From: Clostridia bacterium
Lineage (GTDB): Bacteria; Bacillota; Clostridia; RUG12999
DNA length: 64,000 nt
Direction of reading: 5' to 3'
Assembly: GCA_022801925.1 (NCBI GenBank)
Contig: JAAWTG010000004.1
Location: 1-64,000, forward strand
Notes under the pieces: generated by a model
Told to the model about the DNA's origin: nothing
What the model saw: the letters and a program-made list of their open reading frames with translations, nothing else
Databases searched by the model: none
Translations under genes and position numbers: made by a program
In this document: positions 33,487 through 42,510 of the stretch, piece after piece
How positions within the stretch are numbered: position 1 is the first letter of the stretch
Layout: the number at the start of each line of letters is the position of its first letter

Positions 33487-36159
33487 ATGAAAAAGAGAGT
33501 CTTCTCTATCATTCTGTGCGTCGTCATGGCAATTTCGATTGCCATGACGTCCGGTGCAGAAGATTCATTTGAAGCGGCTCCCTATGGTCAGGAAATACAG
33601 GTATTGCAAGATTTAGGTATCGTTGTAGCCGGAGAAGGTCAGGAGAATGGCAATAGTATCACGCGCGCTGAATTTGCGGCCGTTGTCATGCGTGCGGTAG
33701 GTTATGGAGAATTAGCGTCAGCCGGCACAGCGGACACGGTGGCATATACGGATGTGCCGGAAAATCACTGGGCATATTCCTATATTATGTATGGCACAAA
33801 ATTTGGATTTTTCAGAGGCGTTTCGGAAACGGAATTTGCACCGGACGAAGAGGTGCGGATGGATCAGGCAGTTTCCGTTTGTGTGAATATGATTGGATAT
33901 GGCAGAATGGCGGAAGCGCAAGGAGGGTATCCTGCCGGACACCTCTCTGTAGCAAGCAGCAAAAAACTTTTGAACGGTGTGCGTTCGACAGACAGCAGCA
34001 AACCGGCGCGGCGCTCTGATGTATACCGTATGATTTATAATACGATACATGCCGATATGTTAATCTATACCAGCATAGGCAGCGAACTGACTTATGAGGT
34101 ATATCGGGACAGAAATCTGCTCACGGAAAACCATGGAATTTATCAGATGAATGGCGTTGTAACAGCAGATGATACGCTGGCGATTGAGGGCAGTAAAACG
34201 GATAAAGCCGGCACATTTCGTTTGCAGGGAATAGAGATTGATTCTGAACTGCCGCAGTCGAAAGGAAAAGTTGGACGCAATGTTAAATGTTACTATAAGA
34301 CAGACGGCAACGAATTATATCAGGCGGTTGCCATATATGATAGGGACAACAACATTGTAACGCTCACACCGGACAATGTTTTGCAGTTTGACTATGGAAA
34401 TGGTATTTATCAAGTAAATGACGGCAGCAGAAAAACGAATTTGTATATTGGGTCTCATTATGCGCTTGTCTATAACGGCGACCGGATAGAAATTAGCGAT
34501 AAGACAATGATGCAGCCGTCTACCGGCAGCATTACGTTGATTGACAACAATACCGATGGTACCTATGATGTCATTTTTGTAGAGGAATACTATAATTTGC
34601 TTGTTGGTTCTTATGACGCTTATAAGAATATTCTCTATGATAAAAAACCGGAAGAACCTGTGCCGGGTGAAAAATTTGAACGCAACGCGGTATTGGAACG
34701 CTATAGAACGATAGAAGGGAATGTGAATCCTGAAAAATTGGCGACCGGAACCATTGTTTCTGTGTATAAAAGCCCCAGTAAAGAAAAAATACGGATGGAG
34801 GCTTCGTCCCAAACGGTAACAGGGTGTATCACGAGTACCTATTCCGATGCGAACGGGAATTTTCTGGAAATTGACGGCACTGCGTATAAAGTGTCCGGCG
34901 ATGCACGATTTGCCTATGAAAGTTTGTCCGCAGGTAGCGATGTGAAATTGGTATTGGACGCAATGGGGCTTGCGGCATATGCAGAATTGTCAGTAGGACA
35001 AAAACAGGGATATTTTATTGAATTTAAGGCTTCGGCGGGTATGGAACCGTGCTGGACAAATGTCCTGCTGTCATCAGGTAAAGTGCGCGATTATGCACTA
35101 CGCTCCAAAGTGCGGCTGGAAACCAGTCAGGGAAGCGAATCTATTGCGGATAAAGAAGTTGCCAGACGTATAGGACAGTATGGAAGAGGGCTTATGCTAT
35201 TTGAAACAGACGACCAGCAGCAAATCAGCAAAATTATTTTGCCGTGGGAAATCAATACGGCAGAGGAATATGCCAATTTGCCGCAGTATCCGATTTTGAA
35301 AATGAACTATCTACTGGAAGCATGGCCAAATAAAACAAGTCAAAAAACATTCAAACGGTATATCAATGGGTTTGAAAACTGGTTGATTTTTGACCAGAAT
35401 GCTATGATTTATACCGTGCCGGGTGAGCAAGAATCCTATGATAAAGACAATGTTTCTGTAACGGGAATTGATACATTTGAAGATAATGCAAGAGTTTCCG
35501 TGCCGGTGAGTACAACGGCGGCAAGAGTGGTGAATAACATTGACGTCTATAAAGTGGGAAATAGCAGTCCACTGCCTAATATTATGATTCATTATGCAAA
35601 AGCCACTGCAGCTATTGTAGAAGATAGAGAACCGGCGGTGGTGTCAAAGATAACAAAAGTAGTGGATGAGAAAGAGGGCGTTCCAACTACGGCATTGACG
35701 CTGATTGCAGGTGGTAGGGAAGCGCAATACCAGATGATAGATAGCGGACTGCTTGTGCAAAATGGCGTCACAGTGCAAGTAGGAGACATCGTGAAATATG
35801 GTCTGGACAGTAACGGAAAAATTACGTCGCTTCAGCTTCATTATTCCAGCAAAATACATGAAAATCTCTATAATGCGGCAACCAGCTTTAATAGTTCCGA
35901 TATCATATACAGACTGGCGTGCGGAACTGTTACACGGGCGGAAGGAACCTATTTTGAAGTGGAGTTGCAAAACGGTGCGAACAAAAAAGTGGAACGCTAT
36001 TTGTTTAACAATATGCGTGCAGTCGTTTGCGACATGCGGTGGGATAAAACGATAAAAACAGGTTCAACCGCAGATATTGCGGTGGGAGACAAGGTTGTTC
36101 TATATTCCCGCTATCTACAGCATAAAATGGCAGTCATCTATAAGGAGGGAAATGAATGA
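33487..36159 (+). CDS. Secreted S-layer-homology protein, SLH domains at the N-terminus
   Basis: An 890-residue protein with signal peptide (about 1-24) followed by SLH domains at roughly 30-165 (YGQEIQVLQDLGIVVAGEG..., NHWAYSYIMYGTKFGFFRG...). The remaining 700 residues are beta-rich with no family I recognise (for example ENHGIYQMNGVVTADDTLAIEG, and a repeat-like GYFIEFKASAGMEPCWTNVLL). It starts one base after the stop of the previous gene and its stop overlaps the next start (ATGA), so the three SLH genes are translated together. Probably a wall-anchored partner of the lyase that follows. Confidence 0.85.
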   Translation: MKKRVFSIILCVVMAISIAMTSGAEDSFEAAPYGQEIQVLQDLGIVVAGEGQENGNSITRAEFAAVVMRAVGYGELASAGTADTVAYTDVPENHWAYSYIMYGTKFGFFRGVSETEFAPDEEVRMDQAVSVCVNMIGYGRMAEAQGGYPAGHLSVASSKKLLNGVRSTDSSKPARRSDVYRMIYNTIHADMLIYTSIGSELTYEVYRDRNLLTENHGIYQMNGVVTADDTLAIEGSKTDKAGTFRLQGIEIDSELPQSKGKVGRNVKCYYKTDGNELYQAVAIYDRDNNIVTLTPDNVLQFDYGNGIYQVNDGSRKTNLYIGSHYALVYNGDRIEISDKTMMQPSTGSITLIDNNTDGTYDVIFVEEYYNLLVGSYDAYKNILYDKKPEEPVPGEKFERNAVLERYRTIEGNVNPEKLATGTIVSVYKSPSKEKIRMEASSQTVTGCITSTYSDANGNFLEIDGTAYKVSGDARFAYESLSAGSDVKLVLDAMGLAAYAELSVGQKQGYFIEFKASAGMEPCWTNVLLSSGKVRDYALRSKVRLETSQGSESIADKEVARRIGQYGRGLMLFETDDQQQISKIILPWEINTAEEYANLPQYPILKMNYLLEAWPNKTSQKTFKRYINGFENWLIFDQNAMIYTVPGEQESYDKDNVSVTGIDTFEDNARVSVPVSTTAARVVNNIDVYKVGNSSPLPNIMIHYAKATAAIVEDREPAVVSKITKVVDEKEGVPTTALTLIAGGREAQYQMIDSGLLVQNGVTVQVGDIVKYGLDSNGKITSLQLHYSSKIHENLYNAATSFNSSDIIYRLACGTVTRAEGTYFEVELQNGANKKVERYLFNNMRAVVCDMRWDKTIKTGSTADIAVGDKVVLYSRYLQHKMAVIYKEGNE

Positions 36160-39100
36160 TGAAAAAATGGATTGTATTCGGTGTTCTGATATGCATGTTG
36201 CTGGGCTGCCTGCCATCTGCTGCCGCGGCGGGAAATATGGTAGTGGCTGATTTGACACAGATGACAGTATGCCAAGATGCCGGACTTCCGGCATCGGGAG
36301 AATATGTCAAATCAGGAAACTATACCATGAAATGGGCGGGAAGCGATTTGTTTCGCAATATTAGCATCAAAACGCAAAGACAAGACTTATCTGCCGGTAA
36401 TTATCTGGAAGTTTGGGTCTATTCCAAAACAAAAAGTGATGGCAGATTTACCATTGCGATGATAAGTGATGACAGCAGTACGGTATGTACGGACTACTAT
36501 TATACGACTGTTACTGCCAATTGGGCAGGATGGAAGCTGTTGTCCCTCAAATATACGGGGGAGGACAGCGATTTTCAGGTGGAAAGCAAACCGGTCGGTT
36601 TAGAAAATATCAGTGAAATCCGGTTATGGCCTAACTACGGCGGCGCTTCTATGAAGGAAGATGCGGCGTTGTATTTTGACAAAATCACCTGTTCTGCTGA
36701 AAAAGGGGAGTCAGGTTCAGCGGGAGAGACGACCGGCAACATCTATATGATTGGAGATTTTTCCAAAGAAGAGAATGTGGCAAAAACAGGTTTTCCATCG
36801 TCAAGTGAACAAACACTGTCCGGTGAAGTGACGCTGAAATGGGCGGGCGCTTTCTTGGAAAAAGCGCCGAAAATGACCGCTCCTACAGATTGGACGCCCT
36901 ATACAACGCTTGTAATGGATATCTACTCAGAAAAAAATACAGGGTCAACATTTCGGATAGCCGCTATTTCCGACAATCCCGAAACAGACGGTCAGGACTA
37001 CTATATGTCGTCTTTTGCAGTGGACTGGACAGGGTGGAAAAAGCTTGTCTTGGTGACAGGAGAAGAGGCGAGTGATTTCACAAAAAGCCGTACGCCGCTT
37101 GGCTGGAATCAGATATCAGACGTTATTTTTTGGCCGGTATATGGCGGTGTTGGTCCGGACCCATCAACGGTATTGTATATAGATAAAATCTATTTGACAG
37201 ATCAGGAGGTAGAAAAACCGGTGTTTAATAATGATACAGACTATATTTTGCCAAGTCAGACAAAACCGGATTTTGAAGATGCGGTTGGACTGATAAAGCA
37301 AAATCATCCAAACCAGTCGCATCCACGGCTGCTGCTGAATGCGCAGGACTTTGAAAATTTAAAAGAATTGGTGAAAACAGAACCGTATCTCATGCGCACC
37401 TATCAAAGCGTTATGGCAACGGCGGATGCGGCGCTAAAAGCGGACGTATTAACGTATGGAACGCCTGACGGCAAGCGGTTGCCCAGAACAGCGCCAAATA
37501 TGATGCCGCCGCTGGCAATGGCATATAAGCTGACGGGAGAAACAAAATATAAAGACCGTCTATGGCAGGAACTGGAAGCAGTTAGCGCCTTTCCGGACTG
37601 GAATCCCAGCCATTTCCTAGATGTGGGAGACTTTGCACGTGGTATGGCATATGCCTATGACTGGTTATATGATGACTGGACACCGCAGCAGCGGCGGATT
37701 ATGCGTAATGCAATGGTGCGGCACGGCTTTGGACCGTCCATCAATTTGCTGCGTGGTAAAAGCGGATTTGCAGGACAGGTCAACAACTGGAACGAAGTCA
37801 TCAATTCGGGACTGGGACTTGCGGCATTGGCATTTGGTGATGAGCCGGGTTATGAAGAATTGTGTAATGAAGTGATTAATTTAACGGTGGATAGTCTGCC
37901 GATTGGTTTGGCGCCTTTTGCGCCGGACGGCGCTTGTCCGGAGGGTCCGGGATATTGGAACTATGCAATGGAAACTTTTTTCCAATATAATAGCGCTATG
38001 TTTACAGCTATGGAAACAGACTTTGGATTGACACAAATGGAAGGGATTGGGAAGACAGGATATTTTCCAGTATCGTTAATGGGACCAACCGGACAAACAT
38101 TCAATTTTGCAGACGGTGGTGCTGGAGCAGTACGCAATGGCGTGTTTTTCTGGATTGCGCAGTTGTTTGATCAACCGGAACTCGGCGGTTATCAGATGGA
38201 AACAGGTACGACAGGCACTTGGGCGGATTTGGCAATGTATCGACCGGATGAACGTCAAAAGGATTTTAGTAAAAATATGCCGCTGGACAACATTTTCCGC
38301 GGAGAACAGGAAATTGCGACATTGCGCAATTCTTGGGCGGACAAGAATGCGCTGTATGTTGCTTTCAAAGGCGGTTCCAACCAAGCAAGCCATTGCGACT
38401 TAGATATGGGAGATTTTGTCATTGACGCGTTGGGCGTCCGTTGGATTTGTGAAATGGGTGCGGAATATTATGAAGCGCCCGGCATGTGGGATTTTGGAGC
38501 AGACGGCGGACGGTGGCTCTACTACAGAAAAAATCCGGAAGGACAGAACACGCTGGTGATTAACCCAACTGATAAGGTGGCGCAGAATGTTTATGCAACA
38601 GCACCCATTGAGACGTATGAAACCAGCGATGCCGCAGCATATGGCATTGTTGATTTGACAGAGGCATATAAGGACTATGCTAGGGAAGTGAAACGTGGCG
38701 TGGGACTGGTGAATAACCGCGGTACCGTTTTGGTACAAGATGAAATTAAAACTATGTCGCCATCGGAAATCTATTCGTTCTTCCATACGACAGCAGATAT
38801 TGAAATTGCAAATAGCAAAACAGCGTTTTTGAAAATCAATAATAAAAAAATGCGGGTAGATTTGTTGTCTAAAGACGGAAGCTTTGAAGCAATGGACGCA
38901 GCGCCGCTGCCGACCTCCAAACAACCGGATTATCCGCAGATGGACAATTCCGGCACACGGAAACTGGCAGTGCATCTGTTGAATGCAGTCAATCCTACGA
39001 TTTCCGTGATGTTTACGCCTGTTGTGGAAGGACAGCCGGAAGGACAACTCCCGACGGTGCTGCCACTGTCAAACTGGGAACAGTATAAAAACGGCAGCGC

Positions 39101-40304
39101 GGCTTTGACCTCGCTGGCAGTAGACGGAATACCGGTGAATGGATTCTCACCGTATAATTTGCTGTACCGTGTTAGCACAGGAATTTCGGGGAAAGTTACC
39201 GCAACGGCAGATGCGGACATTGCCATTGATATCCGGCAGGCGGAAGGCGATGAATCGGCGGCGTTTGTAACGGCGAAATCCAAAAGCACCGGACTGCAAT
39301 CCATCTATTCGGTTTCGTTTGAAGCATATGAACCCTCTTTGTTTACAAAAGGGGTAAGAAAATATGAAATCAAGTCTGTCAAAGCGTCGGCAGTGCCGGA
39401 GGCGGTGAATATACCGGACAATACTATAGACGGAGACTATGATACTAAATGGGCGGCAGAAGGAGAAGAATGGATTGAATGGGATCTTGGGGAACCAAAA
39501 CAAATTGATACGGTATCGCTTGCATTTATGAATGGTGACACACGTATTGCAAAATTCCGTTTGGAAACTTCGCAGGACGGCAGCATGTTTACGCCGGTGT
39601 TTGAAGGAACTTCCAGCGGAACCACCAATTATTTGGAACCATATTCCTTCCCGAAAACAACTGCCCGCTATATCAGATTTGTGAACCTAGGAAACAGCGT
39701 AAACAATTGGGTATCGCTCACAGAAGTGAACATTCCGGAAATCGTGGAGAGGTTTGCGGACGCGGCAAACCACTGGGCAAGCGAAGATATTCAACTGTTC
39801 AATACATTAGGTATTGTCAATGGTGTAAGCGCAACAGAATTTGCGCCGGAAAATCCGGTGACGCGTGCAGAATTTTTGGCGATGGTAACGAGGATTGCTT
39901 CCATGTCGCCCGGAAGTACATATCAGAATCAATTTAGTGACGTAGCAGCAGATGCATGGTATGCAGGAAATGTTCAGGCAGCAATGGAACAAGGTATTCT
40001 GCCGGCAGAAATGGTGCAGGATGGAATGTTTAAACCAGAACAGAGTATCACCAGAGAAGAGATGGTTTCTATTATTGTTAAGACATATGCGGCAATAACA
40101 GGTCTAAACACTGCATCTGCTTCGCTGGATGGATTTACTGATGCAGCTTCCATCAGCGACTATGCGAAACCCTATGTACAACAGGCGTTAGCGTTGCATA
40201 TTGTCAAAGGGCTTTCAGAAAATATGTTTGGACCAAAAGAACACGCAACGCGTGCGGAAACTGTTGTGATTGTCAAACGTCTGGCGACACAAATATTAGA
40301 GTAG
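36156..40304 (+). CDS. Wall-anchored heparinase II/III-like polysaccharide lyase with CBM-like, F5/8-type and SLH domains
   Basis: A 1,382-residue multidomain enzyme. Signal peptide about 1-25; two tandem CBM11/CIA30-like sandwiches (about 28-178 and 190-348, each with a DYYY/DYYM...W-GWKxL pattern and ending YxDKI); a heparinase II/III or alginate-lyase-like region (about 380-960) with HPRLLLNAQDFENLK, QVNNWNEVINSGLGL, GACPEGPGYWNYAMETFFQYN, FADGGAGAVRNG and SHCDLDMGDFVIDALGVRW; an F5/8 type C-like domain (about 1068-1195); and three C-terminal SLH domains (about 1200-1380). Such enzymes cleave uronic-acid polysaccharides by beta-elimination. The uxaC-uxuA-uxuB genes nearby fit this. The specific polymer is not readable. 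Confidence 0.87.
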   Translation: MMKKWIVFGVLICMLLGCLPSAAAAGNMVVADLTQMTVCQDAGLPASGEYVKSGNYTMKWAGSDLFRNISIKTQRQDLSAGNYLEVWVYSKTKSDGRFTIAMISDDSSTVCTDYYYTTVTANWAGWKLLSLKYTGEDSDFQVESKPVGLENISEIRLWPNYGGASMKEDAALYFDKITCSAEKGESGSAGETTGNIYMIGDFSKEENVAKTGFPSSSEQTLSGEVTLKWAGAFLEKAPKMTAPTDWTPYTTLVMDIYSEKNTGSTFRIAAISDNPETDGQDYYMSSFAVDWTGWKKLVLVTGEEASDFTKSRTPLGWNQISDVIFWPVYGGVGPDPSTVLYIDKIYLTDQEVEKPVFNNDTDYILPSQTKPDFEDAVGLIKQNHPNQSHPRLLLNAQDFENLKELVKTEPYLMRTYQSVMATADAALKADVLTYGTPDGKRLPRTAPNMMPPLAMAYKLTGETKYKDRLWQELEAVSAFPDWNPSHFLDVGDFARGMAYAYDWLYDDWTPQQRRIMRNAMVRHGFGPSINLLRGKSGFAGQVNNWNEVINSGLGLAALAFGDEPGYEELCNEVINLTVDSLPIGLAPFAPDGACPEGPGYWNYAMETFFQYNSAMFTAMETDFGLTQMEGIGKTGYFPVSLMGPTGQTFNFADGGAGAVRNGVFFWIAQLFDQPELGGYQMETGTTGTWADLAMYRPDERQKDFSKNMPLDNIFRGEQEIATLRNSWADKNALYVAFKGGSNQASHCDLDMGDFVIDALGVRWICEMGAEYYEAPGMWDFGADGGRWLYYRKNPEGQNTLVINPTDKVAQNVYATAPIETYETSDAAAYGIVDLTEAYKDYAREVKRGVGLVNNRGTVLVQDEIKTMSPSEIYSFFHTTADIEIANSKTAFLKINNKKMRVDLLSKDGSFEAMDAAPLPTSKQPDYPQMDNSGTRKLAVHLLNAVNPTISVMFTPVVEGQPEGQLPTVLPLSNWEQYKNGSAALTSLAVDGIPVNGFSPYNLLYRVSTGISGKVTATADADIAIDIRQAEGDESAAFVTAKSKSTGLQSIYSVSFEAYEPSLFTKGVRKYEIKSVKASAVPEAVNIPDNTIDGDYDTKWAAEGEEWIEWDLGEPKQIDTVSLAFMNGDTRIAKFRLETSQDGSMFTPVFEGTSSGTTNYLEPYSFPKTTARYIRFVNLGNSVNNWVSLTEVNIPEIVERFADAANHWASEDIQLFNTLGIVNGVSATEFAPENPVTRAEFLAMVTRIASMSPGSTYQNQFSDVAADAWYAGNVQAAMEQGILPAEMVQDGMFKPEQSITREEMVSIIVKTYAAITGLNTASASLDGFTDAASISDYAKPYVQQALALHIVKGLSENMFGPKEHATRAETVVIVKRLATQILE

Positions 40305-40321
40305 AGAGAATAAAAAAACAG

Positions 40322-40352
40322 AAAAGGCTTGGGAGTTTCCCGAGCCTTTTTT
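40322..40352. terminator. Terminator between convergent genes
   Basis: AAAAGGCTTGGG (40322-40333), loop AGTTT, CCCGAGCCTTTT (40339-40350), then TT. One G-U pair. A/T flanks on both sides could serve both strands. Confidence 0.85.
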
Positions 40353-40362
40353 CGATTCATAA

Positions 40363-41154
40363 TTATCGGCGTTTATCATGATATACGCTTTTGATTTTAT
40401 TTTTCGATTTCACCCATGTTTCCAATGATTTTCGCAGCCGTGCAGCTTCCTCATGATAGCGCGTCGATTTCAAATACGGAAATGCGTGCAAAAGGCGGCG
40501 GTGGGAAAATGCATGATGATGTTCCAAGGCAAACTGCCGCTCGCGCAGCTGTGCCAGACGTTCCGCAAATTCCTGATGACGCAGCGCAGATTTTTCATGG
40601 ATTTCCTCCAACACACCATGTAGTTGTTTGAGTTTTCCGTTGAACTGCAAAGTAGCATGTACAGAAACAATCAAATCTAACAGTAAAATGCCGCATAGTG
40701 CACATGCGGCAATAAACAGAGTAGCAGGAGAGAGCATGTTCACCAACTGCCGGACGGGCGGGTGAATGCCGCGCATAAGCAGGACAGATAACATACCAAA
40801 CAAAACGGAGTTCAGCAGACAAACGCGTCCGTGAATGTTGCAGTGTTTGGCAGAATAGTCCCACCATTTCATGTGGAACAGTTTTTCCAGCAAAAGACTG
40901 GTGATATATTCTAGGGCAGACGTCACCAGCAGTCCAAAGAGAAACAACATACCAACATCGCCGGATACCGGCGTCAATATCCAAATGACAAGCAACGCGC
41001 CAAAGCCATAGACAGGGCAGAGCGGCCCCGTCAGAAAGCCGCGGTTGATAAATTTTCGCGCGGGAATGGAGCAATAGACGCACTCACAAACCCAGCCCAT
41101 GAAACTATAGATGAAAAAGAACAAAATCGTTTTACAAAGGACGCCTGAATCCAT
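40363..41154 (-). CDS. Putative ABC_trans_CmpB-family membrane protein
   Basis: A 263-residue protein with about five N-terminal membrane helices and the family-type blocks FFIYSFMGWVCECVY, FINRGFLTGPLCPVYGFGA and KWWDYSAKHCNIHGRVCLLNS. The last 90 residues are a charged, helical cytosolic tail (HEKSALRHQEFAERLAQLRERQFALEHH-type), possibly coiled coil. The family is annotated as putative ABC-transporter type IV permease, but its function is unproven and no ATPase is adjacent. A shorter relative is encoded at 45772. It lies 24 nt downstream of the activase gene at 41179 and is probably in the same transcript. Confidence 0.85.
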   Translation of the reverse strand: MDSGVLCKTILFFFIYSFMGWVCECVYCSIPARKFINRGFLTGPLCPVYGFGALLVIWILTPVSGDVGMLFLFGLLVTSALEYITSLLLEKLFHMKWWDYSAKHCNIHGRVCLLNSVLFGMLSVLLMRGIHPPVRQLVNMLSPATLFIAACALCGILLLDLIVSVHATLQFNGKLKQLHGVLEEIHEKSALRHQEFAERLAQLRERQFALEHHHAFSHRRLLHAFPYLKSTRYHEEAARLRKSLETWVKSKNKIKSVYHDKRR

Positions 41155-41178
41155 AGGGAGTCCTCCTTTTTTCTTGTG

Positions 41179-42510
41179 TTAGTGTGCAGCCTGCGCCGGT
41201 TTGTGGTCGCGTTTTTTGGCAGGCTGTGCAGGATAGGAGGTGACGGACTGAAATTCGGAATCCTGCGCCCGTGCGTTTGCCAGCATTAGTTTGATACGGT
41301 TTTGCTGGTTGACTTCGCTTGCGCCAGGGTCATAGTCAATTGCCACAATGTTTGCTTCCGGATGCACCGCTTTGATTTTATGTATCATGCCTTTGCCTGC
41401 AATGTGGTTGGGCAGACAGCCGAATGGCTGCGTGCATACGACATTGTGTACGCCGCTTTCGATGAGCTCCGCCATTTCTACCGTGAGCAGCCAGCCTTCG
41501 CCCATTTTCATACCTTTACCGATATATTGCTCCGCCAAATCTTTTGTGCGTGAGAACAGCATAGCAGGACGAAATACGCCATGTTGACGTACTGCACGAA
41601 TCGCGTCTTTTTGTTTTTTCAGAAAAAAGCGGTAAGCGGTCTGGCTGCCCAGATACCGCATGAGGCCGCCGCCATAAAGTTTACGGTCTACAATACCGTT
41701 ATAGATACAATACATGCAAAAATCCAGCAGTCCCGGGACGACAACTTCCGCGCCTTCGGAAAGCAGGAAATCTTCCAGATGATTGTTTCCCATGGGAGAA
41801 TATTTTACATAGATTTCGCCAACAATGCCTACTTTGATTTTATGGGAGTTGCGCTGTTCAATCTGTGCAAAATCGTGCAATATCTCTTTGTACCATTTGC
41901 GAATCGTGCGGTAACGCACTAATTTTTTGCCGTTCCAGCTTTTCACAATACGTTGTGTCCACTGCCACACTAACCGGTCTGTGTTGCCGGCATTGCATTC
42001 ATAGGGACGGCATTGGTTTGATACCAGCATGAGAAAATCGCCCACAATCGCGGCATAGAGCATTTTAATTGCCAACGGTACCGTGATTTGAAAACCGGGA
42101 TTTTCTTCCAAGCCCAATGTGTTGAGAGAAATGACCGGAACATATCCATAGCCGCTTTTTTCTAATGCTTTACGCAACAGGAAAATGTAGTTAGAAGCGC
42201 GGCAGCCACCGCCAGTTTGTGTGATGATAAGTGCGACTTTATGTGGGTCATATTTGCCGCTGCGCAGCGCATCAAGAAATTGTCCAATGACCAGCAGTGC
42301 AGGATAGCAAGCATCATTATGAACGCTGCGCAGTCCTTCGTCTACAACACCGTGACCGTCGTTGGTTAAAATATCAACGTTGTACCCTTCTTGCCGCAGG
42401 ATTTCCGCCATCAGCGCCATGTGGATAGGCAACATCATTGGCACTAAAATAGTGTGTGTTTTTTTCATTTCCTTAGTGAATACCGGATATTCAGTTTGCT
42501 TTTGATTCAT
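41179..42510 (-). CDS. Acyl-CoA dehydratase activase-related protein (COG3581-like)
   Basis: A 443-residue protein matching the C-terminal third of the large Clostridial activase proteins: KKTHTILVPMMLPIHMALMAEILRQEGYNVDIL, DACYPALLVIGQFLDALRSGKYD, QTGGGCRASNYIFLLRKALE and CTQPFGCLPNHIAGKGMIHKI. The cysteines in DACYPAL, GGGCRASNY and FGCLPNH could hold a cluster. The start at 42510 follows AAGGAAGG and lies inside the last 20 nt of the upstream gene, so translation is coupled. Together with that gene (989 residues) it makes up what is usually one protein of about 1,430 residues. Its substrate enzyme is not in the window. Confidence 0.85.
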   Translation of the reverse strand: MNQKQTEYPVFTKEMKKTHTILVPMMLPIHMALMAEILRQEGYNVDILTNDGHGVVDEGLRSVHNDACYPALLVIGQFLDALRSGKYDPHKVALIITQTGGGCRASNYIFLLRKALEKSGYGYVPVISLNTLGLEENPGFQITVPLAIKMLYAAIVGDFLMLVSNQCRPYECNAGNTDRLVWQWTQRIVKSWNGKKLVRYRTIRKWYKEILHDFAQIEQRNSHKIKVGIVGEIYVKYSPMGNNHLEDFLLSEGAEVVVPGLLDFCMYCIYNGIVDRKLYGGGLMRYLGSQTAYRFFLKKQKDAIRAVRQHGVFRPAMLFSRTKDLAEQYIGKGMKMGEGWLLTVEMAELIESGVHNVVCTQPFGCLPNHIAGKGMIHKIKAVHPEANIVAIDYDPGASEVNQQNRIKLMLANARAQDSEFQSVTSYPAQPAKKRDHKPAQAAH

